In this document: positions 1 through 6,327 of the stretch, piece by piece | How the letters are laid out: each line of letters opens with the position of its first letter | Position numbering within the stretch: position 1 is the first letter of the stretch | Origin: Hyphomonas sp. | Lineage (GTDB): Bacteria; Pseudomonadota; Alphaproteobacteria; Caulobacterales; Hyphomonadaceae | Reading direction: 5' to 3' | Length of the DNA: 9,789 bases | NCBI GenBank assembly: GCA_003486945.1 | Contig: DNFL01000190.1 | Coordinates: 1-9,789 of the forward strand | The notes under the pieces: model-generated | Told to the model about the DNA's origin: nothing | Database searches by the model: none | Seen by the model: the letters and a program-made list of their open reading frames with translations, nothing else | Position numbers and translations under genes: made by a program

Positions 1-328
1 GATGCTGCCGGTGACGCACGGTGCGAAGGCGACGCGCACGCAGATCCTGCTCTACACGGCCCTGCTGGTTGTGGTCTCGATGGCGCCGCTGGCGACGGGG
101 CTTGGCGGCTGGATCTATGGCGCGGTCGCCGCTGCGCTCGGCGCGGTGTTCCTTGCGTATGCGGTGCGCCTGACGCGCTCGAAGGCGGGCGATGAGGACG
201 CGCCCGGTGCCGACATGAAACTGGCGAAGACGACCTTCGTGTTCTCGATCCTCTACCTGTTCGCGCTGTTCGGCGCGGTGCTGGTGGAGCATGGCGCGGG
301 ACTCTGGTTCCCGCTGGTGGGGGGGTGA
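1..328 (+). CDS. ctaB: Protoheme IX farnesyltransferase (heme O synthase), C-terminal part
   Basis: This is the last 108 codons of a gene that begins upstream of the window; base 1 is the third base of the preceding codon. The family transfers a farnesyl group to heme B to make heme O, the precursor of heme A for aa3-type oxidases, in the cytoplasmic membrane. The fragment opens with MLPVTHGAKATRTQILLYT, a stretch typical of CtaB/COX10 proteins just before their last membrane helices. Three hydrophobic segments follow, around fragment residues 15-32, 36-54 and 77-95, with a charged loop (RLTRSKAGDEDAPGAD) between the second and third. The gene ends in a run of seven G followed by TGA. The next gene starts one base later, so the two are surely cotranscribed. 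Synteny with ctaG and ctaE supports ctaB over the UbiA-family alternatives. The catalytic Asp-rich motifs lie outside the window. Confidence 0.93.
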   Translation, partial: MLPVTHGAKATRTQILLYTALLVVVSMAPLATGLGGWIYGAVAAALGAVFLAYAVRLTRSKAGDEDAPGADMKLAKTTFVFSILYLFALFGAVLVEHGAGLWFPLVGG

Positions 329-329
329 C

Positions 330-506
330 ATGACGGACGCTCCGAAGCCCCCGCCGCAGATCCCGCAACTCGATGCGGACGCGCTGAAAGCGCGCAAGCG
401 GCGCAATCTCTGGCTCGGCCTCGCGCTCGCCGCGTTTGTCGTGCTGGTGATGCTGATCACCATGGTGCGCCTGCACACCGGCACCGGCATTTCAGAGCGG
501 ATGTGA
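330..506 (+). CDS. Small single-span membrane protein of the cytochrome oxidase cluster (CoxF-like)
   Basis: This encodes a 58-residue protein with a Pro-rich, polar N-terminus (MTDAPKPPPQIPQLDADALK), a basic patch KARKRRN, one hydrophobic helix at about residues 26-44, and a short tail ending TGTGISERM. By the positive-inside rule the N-terminus should lie in the cytoplasm. The ATG at 330 is one base after the ctaB stop; the frame is open further upstream, but that part overlaps ctaB and makes no sensible protein. Its stop overlaps the ctaG start by one base (TGATG). Alphaproteobacteria commonly carry a short single-helix protein between ctaB and ctaG, often labelled CoxF or hypothetical, so position is the main argument. 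A role in oxidase assembly is inferred from this context; no catalytic residue is visible. I do not recognise a family from the sequence alone. Confidence 0.8.
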   Translation: MTDAPKPPPQIPQLDADALKARKRRNLWLGLALAAFVVLVMLITMVRLHTGTGISERM

Positions 507-1099
507 TGGCCCTTTCGAACCGCACCATTGCGCTGATCGCGTCTGCCGGGGTCGCCGGCATGGTAGGCCTCGCTTATGCCGCCGTGCCGCTCTACGACAT
601 GTTCTGCAAGGTCACCGGCTTTGGCGGCACGACCCGGGTGGCGACGCAGGGGCCATCGCAGATTCTCGACCAGACGGTAGAGGTGCGCTTTGACGCGAAC
701 GTGGCGGATGCGCCGCTGCAGTTCCGTGCGCTCCAGACCCGCCAGACAGTGCAGCTCGGCCAGCACGGGCTCGCCTTCTACGAGGTGAAGAACCCGACGA
801 ATCAGGAAGTGCGGGTCATCGCCGCCTACAATGTGACCCCCCATTATGCGGGTCCGTACTTCAACAAGCTCGAATGTTTCTGCTTTTCCGAGCGCGTGAT
901 TGCGCCCGGCGAGACCCGGAAACTGCCGGTTGTCTACTTCGTGGCGCCGGAACTGGTGACCGACCGGGTGGCCGGAAAGCTCGAAACCATCACGCTCAGC
1001 TACACTTTCTTTGACAGTTCGGCCTATTCAGGCCCCCGCGACCAGCCTGTGGCCCGCAAGGCTGCTGAGGGTGCGGCGAATTCGGCCTCACCCGGCTGA
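506..1099 (+). CDS. ctaG: Cytochrome c oxidase assembly protein CtaG (Cox11 family)
   Basis: CtaG/Cox11 delivers copper to the CuB site of oxidase subunit I, with its soluble domain on the periplasmic side. The 197-residue product has a single N-terminal membrane anchor (about residues 8-27) followed directly by the family signature YAAVPLYDMFCKVTGFGGT with the conserved membrane-proximal C34. The copper-binding CxC motif is intact as C124 and C126 in FNKLECFCFSE. A beta-rich domain continues to about residue 170 (LSYTFFDS), and the last 25 residues form a low-complexity polar tail. The ATG at 506 overlaps the upstream stop by one base; a GTG at 503 is an alternative start adding one residue. 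AGAGCGGA at 494-501 is a reasonable ribosome site. Length matches the family, and all key cysteines are present. Confidence 0.97.
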   Translation: MALSNRTIALIASAGVAGMVGLAYAAVPLYDMFCKVTGFGGTTRVATQGPSQILDQTVEVRFDANVADAPLQFRALQTRQTVQLGQHGLAFYEVKNPTNQEVRVIAAYNVTPHYAGPYFNKLECFCFSERVIAPGETRKLPVVYFVAPELVTDRVAGKLETITLSYTFFDSSAYSGPRDQPVARKAAEGAANSASPG

Positions 1100-1104
1100 C
1101 CCGG

Positions 1105-1134
1105 TTGCAACGTGGGCGGGGCACACGCTAAACA
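1105..1134 (+). promoter_or_regulatory. Possible housekeeping promoter for ctaE
   Basis: TTGCAAC (1105-1111) and GCTAAAC (1127-1133) are separated by 15 bases and resemble the Caulobacter housekeeping consensus (TTGaCgS, 10-14 bases, GCtANAWC), with one base too many in the spacer and the last two positions of the -10 box off. It lies in the 74-base gap between ctaG and ctaE and would give a leader of about 35 bases. The gap itself is larger than others in this operon, which also hints at a separate start for ctaE. Confidence 0.33.
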
Positions 1135-1157
1135 GCCCCAAAGTTATGGGATTCCAT

Positions 1158-1163
1158 AGAGGA
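1158..1163 (+). promoter_or_regulatory. Ribosome binding site fixing the ctaE start
   Basis: AGAGGA lies 10 bases before the ATG at 1174. An in-frame TTG at 1165 falls almost on top of this site, so the ATG, which gives the family-like N-terminus MAGGDVKHDYHLV, is the better start. Confidence 0.7.
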
Positions 1164-1173
1164 TTTGAGACTC

Positions 1174-2052
1174 ATGGCCGGCGGCGACGTCAAACACGAC
1201 TACCACCTCGTAAACCCCTCGCCCTGGCCGCTGATCGGTTCGGTCGCTGTGCTGGTTCTGGCGCTGGGCGCTGTCACCTACATGAAGGGCCTGTTCGGCA
1301 TCGCTGAAGGCAGCTGGTGGCTGATGGCCATCGGTTTCGCCATGGTCTTCTGGGTGATGTTCGGCTGGTGGGCCACCGTCGTCAAAGAGGGCCGCACGGG
1401 TGACCATACCCCGGTCGTCGAAATCGGCCTGCGCTATGGCATGCTCTTGTTCATCGCCTCCGAAGTGATGTTCTTCGTGGCCTGGTTCTGGGGCTTCTTT
1501 GAGTTCGCCATCTTCTGGGATGCCCGCGTCGGCCACACTTGGGATGCTGCCAACCCGCTGTTCCAGGAAAGCCTGCAACGCTTCGCTCAGTGGCCGCCGG
1601 CGGAAGTGACAACATTCGATCCGTTCCATCTGCCGCTGATGAACACGCTGGTTCTGCTTCTGTCGGGCACCACGGTGACCTGGGCGCACCATGCGCTGGC
1701 CCATGGCGACATGAAGGGCGCGAAGCTCGGCCTGTTCATCACCATCGTGCTCGGCCTCGGCTTCACCGCGCTTCAGGTGCTCGAGTACAGCCATGCCGGT
1801 TTCACCTATGACGGCACGCTGTATGGGTCCGCCTTCTTCATGGCCACGGGCTTCCACGGCGCCCACGTCGTGATCGGAACGATCTTCCTGATCGTCTGCC
1901 TGATCCGCATGTATGCCGGCAACCTGACGCCCAAGAAGCACCTGGGCTTTGAATTTGCTGCCTGGTACTGGCACTTTGTGGACGTTGTGTGGCTGTTCCT
2001 GTTCGCCTTCGTTTACGTTACGCCCTACCTCGCCTTCGAGACCGGCAAGTAA
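1174..2052 (+). CDS. ctaE: Cytochrome c oxidase subunit III, aa3-type
   Basis: Subunit III is a core membrane subunit of the aa3 oxidase. It has no redox centre but stabilises subunit I turnover and contributes to proton and oxygen access. The product is 292 residues, usual for a bacterial seven-helix subunit III. After the soluble N-terminus (HDYHLVNPSPWPL) the hydrophobic segments lie near residues 18-36, 48-66, 85-107, 155-172, 184-203, 222-244 and 264-286. Diagnostic stretches are SEVMFFVAWFWGFF with E97, the counterpart of the DCCD-reactive glutamate of the mitochondrial subunit, NTLVLLLSGTTVTWAHH, TGFHGAHVVIGT and FAAWYWHFVDVVWLFLFAFV. The ATG at 1174 is chosen over an in-frame TTG at 1165 on ribosome-site position. 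It is last in the oxidase cluster and is followed by a strong terminator. Many relatives have a DUF983 gene next; it is absent here. Confidence 0.98.
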   Translation: MAGGDVKHDYHLVNPSPWPLIGSVAVLVLALGAVTYMKGLFGIAEGSWWLMAIGFAMVFWVMFGWWATVVKEGRTGDHTPVVEIGLRYGMLLFIASEVMFFVAWFWGFFEFAIFWDARVGHTWDAANPLFQESLQRFAQWPPAEVTTFDPFHLPLMNTLVLLLSGTTVTWAHHALAHGDMKGAKLGLFITIVLGLGFTALQVLEYSHAGFTYDGTLYGSAFFMATGFHGAHVVIGTIFLIVCLIRMYAGNLTPKKHLGFEFAAWYWHFVDVVWLFLFAFVYVTPYLAFETGK

Positions 2053-2081
2053 CGCAGCAAAGGTCTGCGCTTTGAAACAGG

Positions 2082-2119
2082 GCCCGCCGGTGCAACAAGG
2101 CTCCGGCGGGCTTTTTCTT
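2082..2119 (+). terminator. Rho-independent terminator after ctaE
   Basis: A perfect 9-base inverted repeat, GCCCGCCGG (2082-2090) and CCGGCGGGC (2103-2111), flanks a 12-base loop and is followed by TTTTTCTT. G-U pairs at the base can lengthen the stem by two. It starts 29 bases after the ctaE stop and ends 20 bases before the SURF1 start, so the oxidase transcript should end here and SURF1 either reads through or has its own promoter. Confidence 0.9.
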
Positions 2120-2124
2120 GGTGC

Positions 2125-2131
2125 GAGGGAG
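2125..2131 (+). promoter_or_regulatory. Ribosome binding site fixing the SURF1 start
   Basis: GAGGGAG lies seven bases before the ATG at 2139. It makes that ATG far likelier than the in-frame TTG at 2118, which sits in the terminator T-tract. Confidence 0.7.
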
Positions 2132-2138
2132 TGATGCG

Positions 2139-2822
2139 ATGACGTTCCGGCCCTATCCACTGCTCAGCCTGCTGACGGCCGTTTCGGTCGTCATCTTGGT
2201 GATGTTCGGCAACTGGCAATGGGGCAAGTATGACGCCAAGCGCGCGGGCCTTGAGGCGCCGCCGGAGCTGGTGACGCTGGAGGGCACACTGCTGCCCGGC
2301 ACGGTGCGGCAGGTCTATGCGCTGACGGATGGCAAGGCGGCATGGCGGGATGTGGCGCTGGTGGAGACGGCAGACGGCGCGGTGTTCGTGCCTCAGACGA
2401 TCCATTACGGCATGGACGCGCCGGCGGCGCTGGTGCTGGAGGCGCCGCAATTCTACGCCTCGCGCGGGCTGTGGCATGAGGTGAAGGGGCGCAATGCCTT
2501 CTCAACGGCGGACAAGCCGGAGGCGGGGCTGTTCTACGCGTTCGATCCGGCCGTGATGGCGGCGGGGTTGCCGGAGGATCTGGCCGGGCGGGTCGCGGCG
2601 CGCATCTTCGAGCCGGAGATGTTGCTGCGCACGGACGGGCCGATGGCGGTGCCTGTCGACAATCTCTTCCTGCGGCCGGAACTCGACGCGCGGATGACGC
2701 CGGAGCGCCATTTCGGCTACGCGATCACCTGGTGGGGCCTCGCCATTGCACTCATCGGTGTGTATCTGGCCCTGCATCAACAGCGCGGACGGCTCCGCTT
2801 CAGCAAGACAGGCGACCAGTGA
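2139..2822 (+). CDS. SURF1 family cytochrome oxidase assembly protein
   Basis: SURF1 proteins assist heme a insertion into oxidase subunit I. The 227-residue product has the typical two-helix hairpin layout. The first membrane helix is at about residues 7-24, ending in the signature FGNWQWGKYDAKR (compare the family pattern GxWQxxRxxxK). A large extracytoplasmic domain follows, and a second helix lies at about 194-213 within RHFGYAITWWGLAIALIGV, matching the conserved YAxxWxxLA motif. The middle domain is less conserved but contains the usual VPVDNLFLRPE stretch before the last helix. Start at ATG 2139 is backed by GAGGGAG seven bases upstream. Its TGA overlaps the GTG start of thrC by three bases (GTGA). 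The C-terminus is short and basic (QQRGRLRFSK), consistent with a cytoplasmic tail. The family assignment is firm; the detailed role is taken from the family. Confidence 0.93.
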   Translation: MTFRPYPLLSLLTAVSVVILVMFGNWQWGKYDAKRAGLEAPPELVTLEGTLLPGTVRQVYALTDGKAAWRDVALVETADGAVFVPQTIHYGMDAPAALVLEAPQFYASRGLWHEVKGRNAFSTADKPEAGLFYAFDPAVMAAGLPEDLAGRVAARIFEPEMLLRTDGPMAVPVDNLFLRPELDARMTPERHFGYAITWWGLAIALIGVYLALHQQRGRLRFSKTGDQ

Positions 2823-4198
2823 AGTATATTTCCACACGCGGCGACGCCCCGGCGACCAGATTTGCAGAGGCCTGCCTCGCCGGCCTCGCGCCCGATGGCG
2901 GCTTGTATGTGCCGGAGACCTGGCCGCAGATAGCGCCGGTAAAGCCGGGCGAACCCTATGCCGAAGTCGCGGCGCGTATTCTTTCTGCGTTTGCAGGGGA
3001 CTCCATTCCCGCAGCCGACCTGAAGACGATCTGCGCCGAGGCCTATGCCAGCTTTTCGCATCACTCCGTTGCGCCGCTGACGCAATGGGGGCCGGACAGC
3101 TGGCTGATGGAGCTGCACCACGGCCCGACGCTGGCGTTCAAGGACGTGGCGATGCAGCTGATCGGCAAACTGTATGACTACCTACTGGAAAAGACCGGCC
3201 GTACACTGACGGTGGTGTGCGCGACCTCCGGCGATACCGGGGGCGCGGCCGCGGCGGCTTTTGCCGGGGCGAAGCGGGCGAAGCTGGTGATCCTGCATCC
3301 GTTTGGCCGGGTATCGCCGGTGCAGCGTCTGTTCATGACGACGACCGGGCAGGGCAATGTGCTGAACCTTGCGCTTGATGGTGACTTCGACGCAGCGCAG
3401 GCGATCGTGAAACAGCTGTTCGCGGACAAGAGCTTTTCGGCGGATGTATCGCTGTCGGGCGTGAACTCCATCAACTGGGCGCGCGTGGCGGCGCAGTGTG
3501 TGTACTACGCGACGAGCCAGGCGCAGCTGCGCGGGGCGCCGATCCGCTATGTGGTGCCGAGCGGAAATATGGGCGATGCGCTGGCGGGCTATGTCGCGGC
3601 GCGCTGCGGCTTGCTGACCGGCGGGTTCGAAGCGGTGTGCGCGGTGAACGAGAATGACGCGCTGGCGCGCCTGTTCAATTCCGGCCGCATGACGCGCGCT
3701 GCGGCAGTCGCCACGCCGAGCCCGGCGATGGACATTTCCGTGCCGTCGAACTTTGAACGCTTCCTGTTCGAGATGACGGGGCGTGATGCGGCGGCGATCC
3801 GCGCAACATATTCCGCCTACGCACAATCTGGCGATACGGCGCTGCCCGAAGGCGCGGCTTCGCGCCTGTCCTGTTCGGGGCTGTCTGCCGCGTCCGTCAA
3901 CAATGCCGATACGCTGGGCGAGATGGAACGCTTCCGCACAGAAACCGGCTGGCTGATCTGTCCGCATACGGCAGTTGGCACCGCGCTGGCGCGGCGGCTG
4001 AAGAGGAAAGATGTCGCCACAGTTGTGCTCGCCACGGCGTCGGCAGCCAAGTTTCCGGAGACAGTGCAGGAGGCGACGGGCCATGACGCACCGCTGCCCG
4101 TGCGATCTGCAGAGCTGCTGAAGCGCGGCGAAGTGTATGAGCGCCTGCCGGCAGACCTCGCCGCTGTGCGCAGCCGCATCCTCAGTTTCGCGGGCTGA
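2819..4198 (+). CDS. thrC: Threonine synthase
   Basis: This PLP enzyme converts O-phosphohomoserine to threonine and phosphate in the cytoplasm. The 459-residue length fits the longer bacterial/fungal-type threonine synthases. The N-terminus VKYISTRGDAPATRFAEA is the usual ThrC opening and requires the GTG at 2819, which overlaps the SURF1 stop; an upstream in-frame ATG at 2732 lies inside SURF1 and adds nothing family-like. K108 in LHHGPTLAFKDVAMQ is the Schiff-base lysine. CATSGDTGGAA (134-144) and VPSGNMGDALAGY (246-258) are the cofactor and substrate loops, and CPHTAVG (381-387) and ATASAAKFPETV (405-416) are late family motifs. Only a weak ribosome site is visible, so translation is probably coupled to SURF1. 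The link with oxidase assembly genes is conserved gene order rather than an obvious shared pathway. In related genomes I recall an M16 peptidase gene following thrC; here an acetyltransferase starts six bases on. Confidence 0.97.
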   Translation: MKYISTRGDAPATRFAEACLAGLAPDGGLYVPETWPQIAPVKPGEPYAEVAARILSAFAGDSIPAADLKTICAEAYASFSHHSVAPLTQWGPDSWLMELHHGPTLAFKDVAMQLIGKLYDYLLEKTGRTLTVVCATSGDTGGAAAAAFAGAKRAKLVILHPFGRVSPVQRLFMTTTGQGNVLNLALDGDFDAAQAIVKQLFADKSFSADVSLSGVNSINWARVAAQCVYYATSQAQLRGAPIRYVVPSGNMGDALAGYVAARCGLLTGGFEAVCAVNENDALARLFNSGRMTRAAAVATPSPAMDISVPSNFERFLFEMTGRDAAAIRATYSAYAQSGDTALPEGAASRLSCSGLSAASVNNADTLGEMERFRTETGWLICPHTAVGTALARRLKRKDVATVVLATASAAKFPETVQEATGHDAPLPVRSAELLKRGEVYERLPADLAAVRSRILSFAG

Positions 4199-4204
4199 CG
4201 CGCG

Positions 4205-4774
4205 ATGCAGGGCGTTCCGCTGGACACCCTGATCACCACCGGGCGGCTTGTTATCGCCCCGGCCCGGCGCGCTGACTTTCACGACTGGGCCAGGCTGCGC
4301 CGGGAAAGCCGCACCTATCTCGAGCCATGGGAACCGCTCTGGCCGCTCGACGCGCTGACCCGCAGGGACTGGAACCGGCGGATTTCTGCCTGGACGAATG
4401 CCTGGAAGGCAGGAACAGCGTTCGTGTTCTTCACCCGCCGCCAGACGGACAACGCACTGCTGGGAGGCCTGTCGCTGACGCAGGTTCGGCCCTGGCCGGC
4501 CGAAAGCGCCAGCCTAGGCTACTGGCAGGGCGCGGGCTTCGAAGGGCAGGGATATATGCGGGAGTCGGTTGCGGCCATCTGCAACTGGGCCTTTTCCGAA
4601 CTGGACCTGAAGCGTATCGAGGCCGGCATCGTGCCCGAGAATGCCCGGTCCCGCCGGGTGCTGGAAGGCACGGGATTTGCTGAAGAAGGCCGCGCCGCTT
4701 CGTATCTCGAGATCAACGGGACGCGGCGCGACCATGTTCTTTTCGGTCTCGTCAGGCCGGAATCTGACCGCTAG
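4205..4774 (+). CDS. GNAT acetyltransferase, RimJ/RimL type
   Basis: The 189-residue product is a full-length member of the RimJ/RimL branch of GNAT N-acetyltransferases, which use acetyl-CoA to acetylate protein N-termini or small amines. The N-terminal strand TTGRLVIAPARRADF is the usual opening. LEPWEPLWP (39-47) corresponds to the substrate-side loop of RimJ proteins. SLGYWQGAGFEGQGYMRESV (103-122) is the acetyl-CoA binding motif A, and VPENARSRRVLEGTGF (143-158) is motif B with the NxxSxxVLE pattern. The ATG at 4205 lies six bases after the thrC stop, with no clear ribosome site, which suggests coupling to thrC. A RimJ-like ribosomal protein S5 acetyltransferase is possible, but the substrate cannot be read from the sequence, so I give no symbol. 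The EAL gene starts nine bases after its stop. Confidence 0.9.
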   Translation: MQGVPLDTLITTGRLVIAPARRADFHDWARLRRESRTYLEPWEPLWPLDALTRRDWNRRISAWTNAWKAGTAFVFFTRRQTDNALLGGLSLTQVRPWPAESASLGYWQGAGFEGQGYMRESVAAICNWAFSELDLKRIEAGIVPENARSRRVLEGTGFAEEGRAASYLEINGTRRDHVLFGLVRPESDR

Positions 4775-4783
4775 GATTCGCGT

Positions 4784-5812
4784 ATGCCGCTGATGAAACC
4801 CGTACAGGCGCAAGGCAGCTGGAAGTGGCGTCCGCTGACGGGCCGGCTCGAGATTGACGCGCCGGTGGGCACGCCGTTGTCGGACCTGAACGGGAACTGG
4901 TCGCTGGATGCGCTGGAGAAGATGCTGGAAGGCCTCAGCCGCGGGCGCCTGCGCCGCGTGTTCGAGCCGGGCGATGGCCCGGTGCGTTGCCCGCTGCGCT
5001 TGTCCAACGGCCAGGACATTCACCTCGTCGGCATGTTCGTCAGCGAGACGGAAGCAAGCGGCATGTTGCTGACCGGCGAGTCCTTCCCCGAACTCGATCA
5101 GGCCGACCTGCGCCCGGGGCCGGACCTGGTGCCGGTCTACCAGCCGATCATCTCGCTGCGCGATGGCAAGGTAATGGGCTTCGAAGCGCTCGCCCGTTGG
5201 AATGGCACCGATCCGTCCGCGCCGCCGAGCCGGTGGGAAGATCATGCACTCGCCACCAACATGCTGATCCGCGCTGCCGAAACGGTGGCGGTAATGCGCC
5301 GCGAGACGAAGCGCGACGACCTGTTCGTGCACGTGAACCTGACGGCGCGCGATATCATCCGCAGCAACATGCCGGCGCTGATCGATGCGCTGATGGGCAG
5401 TCACAACCTGCCCGACCGCACCATCCGCATTGAGCTGACCGAACAGGCCGCGCTGCGCGACGGGCCGAAAACGGTGGCCGCCGCGATGGCGCTGAAGGCG
5501 GTGGGCGCGGGTCTGGTGCTCGACGATTTCGGCACGGGGCATTCCTCGTTTGCCTGGCTGGCGGATCTGCCGTTCGACAGCCTGAAGATCGACCATGGCC
5601 TCACTGCTCGCCTCGGTGAAGCGCGCACCGATACAGTGCTCGCCACTGTCACGCTGCTGGCGCAGCGCCTTGGCATGTCGACGACAGCAGAAGGCGTGGA
5701 GAAGCGCGAAGATGGCGGGCGCCTGCGCGCACTCGGCTTCGACTATGCGCAAGGCTTTGCGTTTGCGCGGCCGATGGATGCGGAAAACGCGCTGAAGTTC
5801 CTGCGCGGCTAG
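4784..5812 (+). CDS. EAL-domain c-di-GMP phosphodiesterase with degenerate PAS-like N-terminus
   Basis: EAL enzymes hydrolyse cyclic di-GMP to pGpG and so lower the signal that drives sessile growth. In this 342-residue protein the EAL domain spans about residues 112-342. All catalytic residues known from the family appear present: E134 in FEALARW, N185 in HVNLTARD, E217 in IRIELTE, D247-D248 in LDDFGTG, K268 in SLKID, E303 in TAEGVE and Q323 in YAQGFAFARP. An active enzyme is therefore expected. The first 110 residues contain GSWKWRPLTGRLEIDAPVG and a later beta-rich stretch, which look like a shortened PAS fold; that reading is less certain. There is no GGDEF domain, membrane helix or receiver domain, so the protein should be cytosolic. 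It follows the acetyltransferase gene by nine bases and has two GANTC sites just upstream. Its stop interlocks with that of the opposing GNAT gene. Confidence 0.95.
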   Translation: MPLMKPVQAQGSWKWRPLTGRLEIDAPVGTPLSDLNGNWSLDALEKMLEGLSRGRLRRVFEPGDGPVRCPLRLSNGQDIHLVGMFVSETEASGMLLTGESFPELDQADLRPGPDLVPVYQPIISLRDGKVMGFEALARWNGTDPSAPPSRWEDHALATNMLIRAAETVAVMRRETKRDDLFVHVNLTARDIIRSNMPALIDALMGSHNLPDRTIRIELTEQAALRDGPKTVAAAMALKAVGAGLVLDDFGTGHSSFAWLADLPFDSLKIDHGLTARLGEARTDTVLATVTLLAQRLGMSTTAEGVEKREDGGRLRALGFDYAQGFAFARPMDAENALKFLRG

Positions 5813-6327
5813 CCCACCGGTCGCTGCATGAACAGCACCATGGGGCGCATCTTTTCCGGATAGTCCACGAAGGGCGGGCAATCTTCGAAACCGAAGGAAC
5901 GGTAGAGGCCGATGGCTTCCACCATGTCGCGCGTGGTGTCGAGCCGCATCGTCTTGTAGCCGTCGCGGGCAGCTGTATCGATCAGGGCCTGACAGAGCCG
6001 GCGCCCCAGACCGCGGCCAGCGGCGATGGTGCGCACGAACATGCGCTTCATTTCGCAAGTGTCGGCATCAATGCGCTTGAAGGCAACGCCGCCGAGAATG
6101 TCGCGGCTGTCTTCGGCAATCAGCATACGGCCATTCGGCGGGCCGTAGAGTCCCTCAAGGTTCAGCAGTTCGGCATCGAGCCCCTGATGGCTGAATGCCA
6201 TTTCGACAAGCCACGGGTCGTCCTTGTAGCGCTCGCGGCACCAGGCAGTGTATTCCGAAATCAGGCCGCCGAAAGCGGCGACTTCCAGCGGGCCCTTGGC
6301 TTCGTGGATGGTGATTGTTTCAGCCAT
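5809..6327 (-). CDS. GNAT family N-acetyltransferase
   Basis: The 172-residue product is a single-domain GNAT acetyltransferase, distinct from the RimJ-type protein at 4205. Motif A is CEMKRMFVRTIAAGRGLGRR (91-110), the usual strand plus pyrophosphate-binding loop; the loop keeps the two glycines (G106, G108), but A103 stands where many family members have Q or R. TMRLDTTRDMVEAIGLYRSF (127-146) followed by GF is motif B, with the A-x-x-LY-x-x-xGF pattern. The N-terminal third (EYTAWCRERYKDDP) resembles small GNAT proteins annotated only by family. The substrate is unknown. Its ATG overlaps the yqgE stop by one base (TAATG), so it is the second gene of a two-gene operon. It converges on the EAL gene with stop codons sharing a CTAG. 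Confidence 0.88.
   Translation of the reverse strand: MAETITIHEAKGPLEVAAFGGLISEYTAWCRERYKDDPWLVEMAFSHQGLDAELLNLEGLYGPPNGRMLIAEDSRDILGGVAFKRIDADTCEMKRMFVRTIAAGRGLGRRLCQALIDTAARDGYKTMRLDTTRDMVEAIGLYRSFGFEDCPPFVDYPEKMRPMVLFMQRPVG

Noticed and set aside
1144..2160. Long open frame on the minus strand opposite ctaE (338 codons)
   Set aside because: It is a GC-bias shadow of ctaE, has a low-complexity His/Glu/Gln-rich translation without any domain, and runs over the terminator.
2732..2818. Upstream in-frame ATG extension of thrC
   Set aside because: The extra 29 residues overlap SURF1 and look like a shadow; the GTG at 2819 gives the standard ThrC N-terminus.
3182..4282. Minus-strand open frame of 366 codons opposite thrC
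   Set aside because: The translation is Arg/His-rich without family features, and the plus strand has a complete threonine synthase with all motifs.
4514..6058. Minus-strand open frame of 514 codons opposite the acetyltransferase and EAL genes
   Set aside because: Despite its length it spans parts of three well-supported genes and shows the Arg/Ala/His composition of a frame shadow; no ribosome site or motif is seen.
4205..6327. The two acetyltransferase genes as a recent duplication
   Set aside because: They belong to different GNAT branches, share only generic motifs, and lie on opposite strands in different operons.
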